Source: Kiritimatiellia bacterium (GTDB lineage Bacteria; Verrucomicrobiota; Kiritimatiellia; UBA8416; JADHWI01). From it: a stretch of DNA of 32,914 nt. Below the pieces are notes generated by a model. The model made no database searches, was not told where the DNA came from, and saw nothing but the letters and a program-made list of their open reading frames with translations. Shown here piece after piece: positions 24,401 through 31,096 of the stretch. The position numbers were made by a program, and so were the translations under genes. Numbering within the stretch: position 1 is the first letter of the stretch; each line of letters opens with the position of its first letter. The DNA lies in the NCBI GenBank assembly GCA_030744755.1, contig JASLPY010000061.1, positions 1 to 32,914 on the forward strand, given 5' to 3'.

Positions 24401-24511
24401 CACAGTTGCACCTTCAAGCAGCGCAGATTGCGCTACATCAGGGTTACGCAGACGAGTAATTCCGCCAATACGGGCCGCCACCTGGTCGAGGTGATGGCGC
24501 ATTCAGAATAG
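21443..24511 (+). CDS. Secreted hydrazine-synthase-alpha-like beta-propeller cytochrome c with C-terminal discoidin domain
   Basis: A 1022-residue exported protein. A signal peptide covers about residues 1-26. Residues about 95-480 form a WD40/TolB-like propeller with repeated DGSGLRQLT, LPDDSIMFVS, LPDGRVIF and PDGTGQMVY strands, recalling the N-terminal and middle domains of hydrazine synthase alpha. Three CxxCH c-haem motifs follow: Cys489-His493, Cys542-His546 and Cys678-His682; VIDYPRDIQPILDKHCVKCH is a typical cytochrome c entry. Residues about 885-1020 are an F5/8-type (discoidin) carbohydrate-binding-like domain ending in LRYIRVTQTSNSANTGRHLVEVM. The start has GGAG 5 nt upstream. No HZS beta or gamma genes lie nearby, so hydrazine synthesis is not implied. 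The actual reaction is unknown. Confidence 0.82.
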   Translation: MMNISVSIIQFSLVTVGLAVGTNAAAGPAQVSDKPANPREAICRQLVDQYDVRHVVFAERAHNGRGKVSDGHWYANLGYYARDPRKKAYSSGGSLRKLDLGTGKTTVLLKDDGGTFRDPVVHYDGKTILFSYRKGGTAPFHLYEIQSDGSGLRQLTSGIYDDIEPCWLPDDSIMFVSGRARRYVNCWVTQVATLYTCDRKGRNIRQISANIEHDNTPCVLPDGRVIFQRWEYVDRSQVHYHHLWSVNPDGTGQMVYFGNLHPGGVFIDPQPIPDSDRIVFINSPSHGRAEHAGSICTLTDSNGPDDLSSVRKISGGSSFRDPWALSEKDFLAAQGKSLVHLSGSGKVTALYTHNGFELNEPRPLVPRERERIISRRIDLSRTTGTLMLTDVTIGRNMGGVKKGQIKKLLVLESLPKPINYTGSMEPTSYGGTFTLERVLGTVPVEEDGSAHFDVPANRALILIALDRDGKAVKRMQSFLSVMPGEVTSCVGCHEDRRTAPRSVNTGQLQAMKRGPSRITPVPGIPDVIDYPRDIQPILDKHCVKCHNPKKRDGGVILTGDHGPVYSHSYYTLSATYQVSDGRNLPKSNYPPYGFGDAASPLMKLLRPDHYEVNLDRQEIETVRHWIHCGAPYIGTYAALIQGMIGSTGYEASHFTAIDTRILKSEKVTRASEVIKRRCGSCHTGVRNIPKHPADWGQGTRLIQPQRAWKIKQKDNRAVWRFQQHILYNLTHPAQSVQLLAPLAKKAGGYGACRELNRAGPDAGKVSDKTAAVFESRDDPDYQALLAAIQDTKTLHDSDPRWDTPGWKAPPEYIREMKRHGILPETFDREKDALDPHETDRRYWHAVTGHHLPGKEPKLHANPNIRAMCIKGTLTPDGEEFKPDSASLTTGKPATCSTAIGAYPAHFANDGCANDPTQYWAMDVAGGAPAWWQVDLEEPTDVGRVVVIGYYGDNRYYGFTVETSLDGKKWDMVADKRDNKELSTSKGHSCTFKQRRLRYIRVTQTSNSANTGRHLVEVMAHSE

Positions 24512-24570
24512 GTCAAGATCCGGGACGTTCGACAAGAAAAGATGATAAAATGAGTCAATCCGGACCAGGT

Positions 24571-24700
24571 TGATCGTCGTCGCTCTTCATCATTGTCCCG
24601 ATCCTTGTCTTGATCTTCCTCGACAAGGATAGGGAGGACGATCGCGACGAAGATGGGGAACGACAACGATCACGACAACGATCGGGACGAGGAAAAGATG
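24571..24700. repeat. Low-complexity GATCG/GACGA-rich intergenic segment
   Basis: The gap between the cytochrome and nitroreductase genes is biased to runs of GACGA, GATCG and CAACGATC. It includes a 12-bp tandem pair (CGACAACGATCA at 24661-24672 and CGACAACGATCG at 24673-24684) and an inverted repeat ATCCTTGTC/GACAAGGAT (24601-24609 with 24622-24630). A short open frame here encodes only Glu/Asp/Arg-rich sequence and is probably not a gene. Confidence 0.65.
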
Positions 24701-24765
24701 TAGAAAAGCAAACATTCTGAGGATTGCCTCTTGACGGCGATCAACATAGCGGGGGAGTCAATCGA

Positions 24766-25548
24766 ATGTCGAATAAGCCGTTAGATGAAAATCGGTTCTT
24801 TCTCAAGGACATCATCCGGCAACAGATCGATTTTTCGTGCACAGATCAGAGTCAAGGTATGCCTGCACCGCCTCTGCAAAAGCCCTGCCCGCAGGATGTG
24901 GCGCGGATTGATCTGCCTGACGGGGTGGCGGCATCGGCCCGGCTGGGCGATATGTCGATTGGCGAAGCCATTCGACGCCGGGAAAGCGTGCGCCAGTATT
25001 CACCCGATCCTTTGACGGTAGAGGAACTGGCCGCGCTCCTTTGGGCAACACAGGGGGTCCGCGAGGTGTTGAGTCCAATGTGCGCTCTGCGTACCGTGCC
25101 CTCAGCTGGTGCGCGCCATGCATTCGAAACCTACCTGGTGGTCGAGCGGGTAGAAACCCTGTCCCCCGGTCTCTATCGCTACTTGCCGTTCGACGGCCAG
25201 CTGGCACAACTGGCTGTCGATGCGGAGATCGGACGTAAAGCGGCATCCGCCTGCCTTGGTCAAGGCTTCGTCGCCTCCGCCGCAGTGACGTTCTTCTGGA
25301 CAGCGATTCCGACGCGCATGGAATGGCGCTACGACCTGGCGGCCCACAAGGTGATTGCCGTCGATGCTGGACACGTCTGCCAGAACCTCTACCTGGCCTG
25401 CGAGAGCCTGGGGGCCGGAACCTGTGCCATTGCCGCCTACGACCAACGCGCATGTGACAGGCTTCTGGGTGTTGATGGCGAGGAGGAATTCACCGTCTAC
25501 ATTGCGCCCGTTGGTAAACGGCGACTGGCCGGCAGAAGCTCCTTGTAA
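24766..25548 (+). CDS. SagB-type nitroreductase-family dehydrogenase
   Basis: A 260-residue FMN-dependent oxidoreductase of the nitroreductase superfamily. The GEAIRRRESVRQYSPDPLTVEELAALLWATQGVR block (roughly residues 66-98) and the RTVPSAGARHAFETYLVVERVETLSPGLYRYLPFDGQL block are hallmarks of SagB-like dehydrogenases, which oxidise azolines in peptide natural products. A C-terminal HVCQNLYLACESLGAGTCAIAAY helix and the final VYIAPVGKR strand complete the fold. No precursor peptide or SagC/D-type cyclodehydratase is nearby, so this is probably a stand-alone oxidoreductase of unknown substrate. The start at 24766 follows GGGGGAG by 8 nt. Confidence 0.88.
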   Translation: MSNKPLDENRFFLKDIIRQQIDFSCTDQSQGMPAPPLQKPCPQDVARIDLPDGVAASARLGDMSIGEAIRRRESVRQYSPDPLTVEELAALLWATQGVREVLSPMCALRTVPSAGARHAFETYLVVERVETLSPGLYRYLPFDGQLAQLAVDAEIGRKAASACLGQGFVASAAVTFFWTAIPTRMEWRYDLAAHKVIAVDAGHVCQNLYLACESLGAGTCAIAAYDQRACDRLLGVDGEEEFTVYIAPVGKRRLAGRSSL

Positions 25549-25697
25549 CTGATCGGGCAAGGTTGGAGAGGAATGTACCCGCCCATTGCAGGCCTGTAAG
25601 CACTCTACCGGTGCCCGCCACCACCATGCCGACACCTGACAGAAGCGCTACACCCTGGAATTCAAAGTGTAAAGTCACGTCTCACGGAACGACCTCA

Positions 25698-26762
25698 TCA
25701 AGGCTGTTGCCAGATGACTGTCTCATTCGCATCAGTGAATCCCAGCCCGGGTCCCTCTGGCGTCATAATCAGAATGACGCGGCGCTGGCCATTTGTGTCA
25801 GAGAGTGTCAGGCCAGGTCCGCTTTCGGTCTCCGAGAGAATGGCGCGGCGCTTGCCATTCTCGTCATGGAATAACAGCGCCGGTCCTTCTTTGGTTACCG
25901 TTTGAATGGCGCGAACCTCTCCTTTCTCGTCGGCAAACGCCAGCTCCGGTTCGCCCTTGGTCAGTGCCAGCGTAGCGCGGTCCTGGCCTTTTTCGTCGAG
26001 GAACGACAATGCCGATCTACCTTCGGCCTCAACCAGGGTGGTGCGATCCTGACCCTGCCCGTCGCTGAAAACCAGCTTCGGACCGGCTTCGGGGACCGAG
26101 AGGAGAGCGCGGTCCTGGCCCATCTGGTCGGCAAACGCCAGCTCCGGCTTGCCTTCGGTCAGTGCCAGCGTAGCGCGGGTTCGGCCTTCTTCGTCGTGAA
26201 ACGACAATGCCGATCTACCTTCGGCTTCGACCAGGGTGGTGCGGTCCTGACCCTGCCCGTCGCTGAAAACCAGCCTCGGACCGGCTTCGGGCACCGAGAG
26301 GACAGCGCGGTCCTGGCCGTTTTCGTCGGCCAGGCGCAGAGTTGGTCCGGACTTGCCCAGCGCCAGGGTGGCGGTTCGATCACTATTCCCGTCAGCGAAC
26401 ACCAGCGTAGGTCCCGATTTGCTCTCCATCAGACTGGCTTGCGGCTTGCCGTTTTCGTCGATGAAAGCGAACCCTGATCCCTTTTCGGTCACGCCCAGAA
26501 CGAAGCGGTCCCGGCCATTTTCGTCGGTGAACACCAGCTTGGGACCGTTTCCAGTCATCGATAGAACGACGCGGTCCCGGCCTTGATCGTCGGTCACAAT
26601 AAAACGGCGGGCGCGGGTCTCACTATCACTGCGCAATCCGCAGCAACAGATCCCGACGATGAGGCCAAAACAGATGACGAGTCCCGACTTCAGCGAGCGA
26701 TTGCCCCGACGAATCTTCGCCACTGTCTCCGCCAGTTCCGCGATATGTTCTTCGTTGGTCAT
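25698..26762 (-). CDS. Membrane-anchored protein of thirteen tandem 22-residue repeats
   Basis: A 354-residue protein. A short cytosolic N-terminus leads to one transmembrane segment (about 26-43, GLVICFGLIVGICCCGL). From residue 57 come thirteen gapless 22-residue repeats with consensus D-E-N-G-x-x-R-A-x-L-x-x-x-x-x-G-P-x-L-x-F-x, then a short tail. Each unit predicts two short beta strands joined by a DENGxDR turn, suggesting a beta-solenoid or propeller-like stalk. The start at 26762 has AGGGG upstream; ATG 26861 adds a Cys-rich leader without RBS. I do not recognise a characterised homologue; an envelope scaffold or ligand-binding role is inference. It converges with the nitroreductase gene, 149 bp away. 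Confidence 0.85.
   Translation of the reverse strand: MTNEEHIAELAETVAKIRRGNRSLKSGLVICFGLIVGICCCGLRSDSETRARRFIVTDDQGRDRVVLSMTGNGPKLVFTDENGRDRFVLGVTEKGSGFAFIDENGKPQASLMESKSGPTLVFADGNSDRTATLALGKSGPTLRLADENGQDRAVLSVPEAGPRLVFSDGQGQDRTTLVEAEGRSALSFHDEEGRTRATLALTEGKPELAFADQMGQDRALLSVPEAGPKLVFSDGQGQDRTTLVEAEGRSALSFLDEKGQDRATLALTKGEPELAFADEKGEVRAIQTVTKEGPALLFHDENGKRRAILSETESGPGLTLSDTNGQRRVILIMTPEGPGLGFTDANETVIWQQP
25935..26330. repeat. Recent 198-bp internal duplication in the 22-residue-repeat gene
   Basis: The DNA of repeat units 5-7 (26133-26330) is nearly identical to that of units 8-10 (25935-26132), each 198 bp. One full unit, SDGQGQDRTTLVEAEGRSALSF-like, is unchanged in protein sequence between them. 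The high DNA identity against more diverged outer units shows a recent three-unit duplication. Confidence 0.85.
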
Positions 26763-26853
26763 ACTTTCCCCTTCTCGGTTGCATGGTTCTGTCAAATGTT
26801 CTACCCCTTCGGGGCAGCAGTTCAAAGGACATTCCTTTTTTAGAACGGGGTTA

Positions 26854-27030
26854 ATGAACAAGGTCAGAGAAGAGATATTGTCCGTGCTGCGGGATGCCGG
26901 CAGTGCTCATGCGTTGGGCGGGGCAGCTGTCTTCGCCCTGAAAGCGCCCCGTTTGTCGTGCCTGAGCCGGTCCATCAATACCACGTGCTCGTTACGAACG
27001 TGTGCGCAAGCATGTAGCGGAAGTCGCTAA
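26854..27030 (+). pseudogene. Possible frameshifted gene remnant
   Basis: A short frame begins NKVREEILSVLRDAGSAHALGGAAVFALK. After about 30 residues its sense shifts to another frame, where PFVVPEPVHQYHVLVTNV is readable before a stop near the downstream palindrome. This could be the start of a decayed gene. I do not recognise the family, and the call is weak. The surrounding 26763-27288 region otherwise holds only the palindrome and the GH20 upstream sequence. Confidence 0.25.
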
Positions 27031-27082
27031 GACTTCCGACTCCCGCAGGCTACGCCTCGGAACTTTTTGCAAGTTCCGCTAC
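27014..27082. repeat. Palindromic intergenic element with nested hairpins
   Basis: Outer arms GTAGCGGAA (27014-27022) and TTCCGCTAC (27074-27082) are exact complements. Inside are GGAAGTC/GACTTCC (27019-27025 with 27031-27037) and GGAACTT/AAGTTCC (27059-27065 with 27071-27077). The nested design parallels the element at 16303-16354, and it probably belongs to a dispersed family. Confidence 0.7.
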
Positions 27083-27197
27083 GAAGACTTGCGTTTCAAA
27101 ATGACGCCACAGTGGTAAAAGCTCGAATACGGGCTGCGTTGTCATTGTGGCAATAAATGCGACATATTTTGTTTCTTTTGGCGAAGATGATACTGTG

Positions 27198-27216
27198 TGC
27201 TATTGTCAATATAGCA
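27198..27216. promoter_or_regulatory. Operator-like partial palindrome upstream of the GH20 gene
   Basis: TGCTAT and ATAGCA form inverted half-sites separated by 7 nt, 72 bp before the GH20 start codon, in an AT-rich stretch. It could bind a dimeric regulator. The evidence is symmetry and position only. Confidence 0.3.
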
Positions 27217-27288
27217 ACGCCATGAGGAATTGTCATGCGCAAGTTGATGTCGAAGAACATGGCAGGATTAGCGAATAGGAGGCAGAAA

Positions 27289-28905
27289 ATGACTGTTCTG
27301 AAGCGGATGTCGAGTGGGTGCCTGGTGCTTCTTCTGTGTAGTCAAGTGTGTGCCGCGATATCCGTGGTTCCGCAGCCGGCAGAGCTAGAGCTCATGGACG
27401 AGAATGGTATGTTCAAGTTCACTCCCGAGACGGTGATTGTTGCGCGGGGAGAGGCAGAAGGTGAGGCGAAGAAGCTGGTCCGGGTTCTGGCGCCCGCAAT
27501 GGGGTTTGAGCTCAAGACAGCGAAGACACCAGGGAAGGGAAGCGTTGTGCTTCTTGAGCTGGATGCGGCCCTGGAAGAGAGTCTCGGCAAAGAGGGATAC
27601 AGGCTTCGTGCAGGACCTGAACTTATCAGTATCAGTGCGGCACAGAGGGCGGGGCTGTTCTATGGGATCCAGACGTTGCGCCAGCTCCTGCCTCCGGCAA
27701 TCTACGGCAGCAGGAAGGCCGAAGGAGAGGACTGGTCTGTTCCATGCTTGAAGATCACAGATTACCCGCGGTTCGGATGGAGAGGGCTCCTGATTGATCC
27801 CGCGAGGCATTTCATTCCGGTCAAAGATTTCAAGCATTACGTCGATGCGATGGCTGTGCACAAGCTCAACCGTTTGCAGATCCATTTGACCGACAACGAG
27901 GGCTGGCGCATAGAGATCAAACGATATCCTAAGCTCACCACGGTGGGCTCGAAGAGCGACCGCTCGGGCCGGGGACCGGGCCATGGCGGTTTCTACAGCC
28001 AGTCGGACATGCGCGATATCGTACGCTACGCCCTTGACCGCCACATCACCATCATCCCCGAGATTGAAATGCCAGCCCACACGGGCGCGGCCAGTTACGC
28101 TTACCCCGAAGAGCTGGCCCTGAAGCCCAAGCGCAATGGCCACGTACTCGCCCCGCGCCCCGCTGCAGTCACGTTCATGCAGAATGTGCTGACGGAAATC
28201 ATGGATATCTTTCCGAGCCGGCACATCCACATCGGAGGAGACGAAGCGAATACGGGCGTCTGGAAAAGTAACGAGGAAATGCAGGAACAGATGCGCCGCA
28301 TGGGGCACGCTAACGTTCACGAACTGCACAGCTGGTTCATCCGGCAGATGGACACGTTTCTGACAGAGAAAGGGCGCCGCCTGGTCGGCTGGGATGAGAT
28401 TCTTCAGGGCGGCCTGGCGTCCGGTGCCACCGTGATGAGCTGGCGCGGAACAAGCGGAGGGATAGCTGCCGCCAAGGCCGGACACGATGTTGTCATGGCG
28501 CCGACGTCGCACACATATTTCGACTACCGCCAGGCCCCGAAGGAATTGGGTCTTGGCCGCAGCGTCATCGATGTCCAGAAAGTCTATGCCTTTGAACCGA
28601 TTCCTGCCGACCTCAATGCCGATGAGGCCAGGCATGTGCTCGGTGGCCAGGGCCAGCTGTGGGGTGAGCTGATCAAGGACCGCGAGCGCAGGGAATTCAT
28701 GACTTATCCCCGGGCATGTGCGCTGGCAGAAGTGCTGTGGTCGCCTAAGGACGCACGTGATTTCAACGGATTCCTGCCCCGTCTGAACGTGAATCTCAAG
28801 CGGCTCCGCGCGTCGAATGTGAATTACCGGAGGCTGGATGATCTGCTGATTGTCGGCACGCGGGACTCTGAGGTCGAAGAGTTCGACTACTTTGAGAACA
28901 ACTGA
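27289..28905 (+). CDS. Secreted beta-N-acetylhexosaminidase (GH20)
   Basis: A 538-residue exported glycosidase removing terminal beta-GlcNAc or GalNAc. The start at 27289 is set by a perfect AGGAGG 6 nt upstream and yields a clean signal peptide (MTVLKRMSSGCLVLLLCSQVCAA). The GH20b N-terminal domain (VVPQPAELEL...GLFYGIQTLRQLLP) precedes the catalytic barrel, with RGLLIDPARHFIPV, HLTDNEGWRIEIKRYPKL, IIPEIEMPAHTGA, the acid/base Asp-Glu pair in HIHIGGDEANT, and the C-terminal GGQGQLWGE block holding the substrate-binding Trp. Catalysis in this family is substrate-assisted. A host- or algae-derived amino-sugar diet is suggested. The gene is intact; the sequence immediately downstream is a decayed gene tail. 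Confidence 0.93.
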   Translation: MTVLKRMSSGCLVLLLCSQVCAAISVVPQPAELELMDENGMFKFTPETVIVARGEAEGEAKKLVRVLAPAMGFELKTAKTPGKGSVVLLELDAALEESLGKEGYRLRAGPELISISAAQRAGLFYGIQTLRQLLPPAIYGSRKAEGEDWSVPCLKITDYPRFGWRGLLIDPARHFIPVKDFKHYVDAMAVHKLNRLQIHLTDNEGWRIEIKRYPKLTTVGSKSDRSGRGPGHGGFYSQSDMRDIVRYALDRHITIIPEIEMPAHTGAASYAYPEELALKPKRNGHVLAPRPAAVTFMQNVLTEIMDIFPSRHIHIGGDEANTGVWKSNEEMQEQMRRMGHANVHELHSWFIRQMDTFLTEKGRRLVGWDEILQGGLASGATVMSWRGTSGGIAAAKAGHDVVMAPTSHTYFDYRQAPKELGLGRSVIDVQKVYAFEPIPADLNADEARHVLGGQGQLWGELIKDRERREFMTYPRACALAEVLWSPKDARDFNGFLPRLNVNLKRLRASNVNYRRLDDLLIVGTRDSEVEEFDYFENN

Positions 28906-28944
28906 AACGTTATTGGTCTGAAGGATTACCGGCGCGGAACACGT

Positions 28945-29361
28945 GTGACACCCGACAACAGGCTTCAGCTTGAAAAGGGACACCTTCAGATTCGAGTGGG
29001 AGAGAAGCTGTTCCCTCTAAGCCACAAGCATGGCAAGCTGGCCGAAGAAGGTTGGATGCCCATCATCCTGATCAAGGCGAAAGACGGACCGGTGCGCTAT
29101 GATATAGAACTGTGGGCTACTCCTCTACCGATCGTGAAGGACTGGAAGAAAGCCTTCAACTGGCCGACCGAAGGCGAGAACTTCCTCAACTCGATCCAGG
29201 TGAAGGCCACGAACACGGGTGATCAGCAGGCTGTTTCAACCGCGAAAGGTCACACCTGCAGATTTGGCCCCAGGAAGATCAGGTATATCCGGGTTACCCA
29301 GACACACAATTCGGCGAATGCAGGAAGACACCTCGTCGAGGTCATGGCGTACGGGGAGTGA
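28945..29361 (+). pseudogene. Internally deleted gene remnant ending in a discoidin-domain tail
   Basis: A 138-codon frame with only a GTG candidate start and no RBS. Residues about 5-90 look like the beginning of an unrelated domain (RLQLEKGHLQIRVGEKLFPLSH). It then joins abruptly to the last ~45 residues of an F5/8 type C domain, KGHTCRFGPRKIRYIRVTQ and NSANAGRHLVEVMAYGE, closely matching the C-terminus of the cytochrome ending at 24511. A complete discoidin domain needs about 130 residues, so an internal deletion is the simplest explanation. It may still be a short expressed protein. Confidence 0.6.
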
Positions 29362-29422
29362 TGGGATCAATCCAATTCTAAATGGGCTTAAGTACATCCT
29401 GCAATCCGAGAAAGAGGGATAC

Positions 29423-30574
29423 ATGACGAGAAGAGAACGTTTGATGGCGACCCTGCGTGGTGAGGTCGTGGACAGGCCAGCGGTGTCGTTTTACGAAATA
29501 GGCGGGTTCAAGATAGATCCGTCCGATCCTGATCCTTACAACGTCTACAACTCTCCTGATTGGCAGCCGCTTCTGGAACTGGCACGGCAAGAAACGGATA
29601 TCATCCGGATGATGAGTCCTGTCCGGAGGCGTTCTGTCGACTCCGTCGGATCTGAATCAGATTCTGCAAAGGACGAAATCTTCAGGGTTGAGACCTTCGA
29701 AGAAGACAATTGCAGGGTCACCCGGACGGTGGTCACCGTGAATGGTCACAGGTTGACGCAGATTCAGAAGCGTGAAAAGGATCTCGACACGGTGTGGACA
29801 ACGGAACATCTGCTCAAGAGTATTGAGGATGTGAAAGCCTTTCTTGAGATACCGGCCGAGGTCTTTGAAGAACACATCAATGTCACTCCTATGGAGGAAG
29901 AAGAGGCCGAACTTGGAGACAGCGGTATCGTGATGGTGAATACAGACGATCCGCTCTATGCTGCTGCGCGGCTGTTCAGTATGGAAGACTACACGGTGTT
30001 TGCTCTGACGGAACAGGATCTGTTTCACAAACTGGTGGAGAGCCGGGCAAAGATCATCCAGTCCCGAGTAGAAAAGGTAAGCCGTCTCTTCCCCGGCAGG
30101 CTATGGCGGATAACGGGGCCTGAATACGCAACCGAACCTTATCTGCCTCCGCATCTCTTCAAAGAATATGTTGCGCGATACGACAGCCCGATCGTCCGTG
30201 CGATCAAGGAACATGGCGGTTACGCGAGGATACACGCCCATGGGCGTGTAAGAAACGTGTTGGATCATATCTCAGGAATGGACGCTGATGCGATCGACCC
30301 GATCGAACCGCCACCGCACGGCGATGTCGAATTACAGTATGTCCGGGAGAAGTACGGAAAGCAGCTTGTACTCTTCGGGAACATCGAGATCACAGATATC
30401 GAGAACCTTCCCGTGGACCAGTTTGAAGAAAAGATAAAGCGTGCCCTGGATGAAGGGACTGCGGGTGACGGGCGGGGTTTTGTTCTGTTGCCAACTGCGG
30501 CACCCTATGGGCGAACGATATCCGAGAGAACTATGAAGAACTATGAGAAGATGCTCGAACTTTGCTCGCCCTGA
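29423..30574 (+). CDS. Uroporphyrinogen decarboxylase-family protein (probable methyltransferase-type)
   Basis: A 383-residue URO-D-fold protein. The N-terminus TRRERLMATLRGEVVDRPAVSFYEIGGF is the opening shared by URO-D-family proteins abundant in PVC bacteria. DGDVELQYVREKYGKQLVLFGNIE-like sequence and DAIDPIEPPPHGD form the barrel's C-terminal metal or substrate region, where methyltransferase members (MtaA/CmuA type) coordinate zinc with His/Cys. Classic HemE substrate-binding signatures are not evident, so haem synthesis is unlikely; corrinoid-dependent methyl transfer or an unknown carbon metabolism role is more likely. The start at 29423 has GAGGG 4 nt upstream; a frame from 29219 overlaps the gene remnant. 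Confidence 0.85.
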   Translation: MTRRERLMATLRGEVVDRPAVSFYEIGGFKIDPSDPDPYNVYNSPDWQPLLELARQETDIIRMMSPVRRRSVDSVGSESDSAKDEIFRVETFEEDNCRVTRTVVTVNGHRLTQIQKREKDLDTVWTTEHLLKSIEDVKAFLEIPAEVFEEHINVTPMEEEEAELGDSGIVMVNTDDPLYAAARLFSMEDYTVFALTEQDLFHKLVESRAKIIQSRVEKVSRLFPGRLWRITGPEYATEPYLPPHLFKEYVARYDSPIVRAIKEHGGYARIHAHGRVRNVLDHISGMDADAIDPIEPPPHGDVELQYVREKYGKQLVLFGNIEITDIENLPVDQFEEKIKRALDEGTAGDGRGFVLLPTAAPYGRTISERTMKNYEKMLELCSP

Positions 30575-30691
30575 GCCGTTCTTGCACTTCTGCGGCCGAT
30601 TCTGACCGTAATCAGACCCGTCTCAGCTTTTCCGCAATAACCACATTCTTAAAGAAATCCGCAACTTTTCACCTATCCCCAGTCCTACTAA

Positions 30692-30925
30692 CCTGTCAGG
30701 CGCCACTTTACAGGTATACAGCGTAAACGCGAAAGGTTGGCAACTGAAGTCCGCCGGAACACCGAAGCCCTGCATAAAAAACTAACCGGCCAGGATCTGA
30801 AACTTAAAGACCCGGAGCCACGTTATCTTGACTATATTAAGAAACGCGGAGTAAAAGAACCGGCTGCAAAAACTGAAGCGGCTAAACCCAGAGAAACTAC
30901 GCCTAAAAAGCTAAAATCTGAATAA
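30692..30925 (+). pseudogene. Charged C-terminal ORF fragment of unknown family
   Basis: An open frame without an ATG or RBS reads RRHFTGIQRKRERLATEVRRNTEALHKK-type sequence in its first third, then a Lys/Glu/Pro-rich tail ending KPRETTPKKLKSE. It opens just after a TAA at 30689 and may be the 3' end of a truncated gene, or a small gene starting at TTG 30737. I do not recognise it. The rest of the 522-bp gap 30575-31096 shows no gene; its right part holds the fic control region. Confidence 0.3.
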
Positions 30926-31044
30926 ATTAAGGTTCCAACAACCTGTAGTGTCAATAGATTCATCCAATCCAAATTTCATTGAATAAGCGTCAATTCGGAC
31001 ATTTCCTCAAGCACTAGAATAACTGAGATTCTTTTCTTGCTAAA

Positions 31045-31084
31045 TCGGGTATAATCGGGTATTTTCGGGTATGAAATCGGGTAT
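31045..31084 (+). promoter_or_regulatory. Four phased TCGGGTAT direct repeats overlapping the fic promoter
   Basis: TCGGGTAT occurs four times, at 31045, 31055, 31065 and 31077, with 10, 10 and 12-bp spacing. A TATAAT -10-like box (31050-31055) lies between the first two, and the last repeat ends 4 nt before the AGGTGA ribosome binding site of fic. Near-helical spacing puts the sites on one face of the DNA, as expected for an operator array bound cooperatively. The C-terminal winged helix of the Fic protein is an obvious candidate binder, which is inference. Confidence 0.65.
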
Positions 31085-31096
31085 AGCAGGTGAATT

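Noticed and set aside
21443..24511. Interpretation as a real hydrazine synthase and an anammox organism
   Set aside because: Only an alpha-like subunit is present, with no beta/gamma or hydrazine dehydrogenase genes; alpha-like propeller cytochromes occur outside anammox bacteria.
24433..24666. A short Glu/Asp/Arg-rich frame on the minus strand
   Set aside because: It reflects the low-complexity GATCG/GACGA repeat and overlaps the end of the cytochrome gene.
24766..25548. A thiazole/oxazole-modified peptide cluster around the SagB-like gene
   Set aside because: No precursor peptide, cyclodehydratase or exporter is visible nearby.
27385..28983. A 532-codon open frame antisense to the GH20 gene
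   Set aside because: It is the complement of a gene with a complete GH20 domain, signal peptide and AGGAGG; its protein has no recognisable motif and is Arg/His/Pro-rich as expected of GC-rich antisense frames.
31045..31084. TCGGGTAT repeats as a CRISPR array
   Set aside because: Units are 8 bp with 2-4 bp between them; they fit an operator array, not repeat-spacer structure. No cas gene is present.
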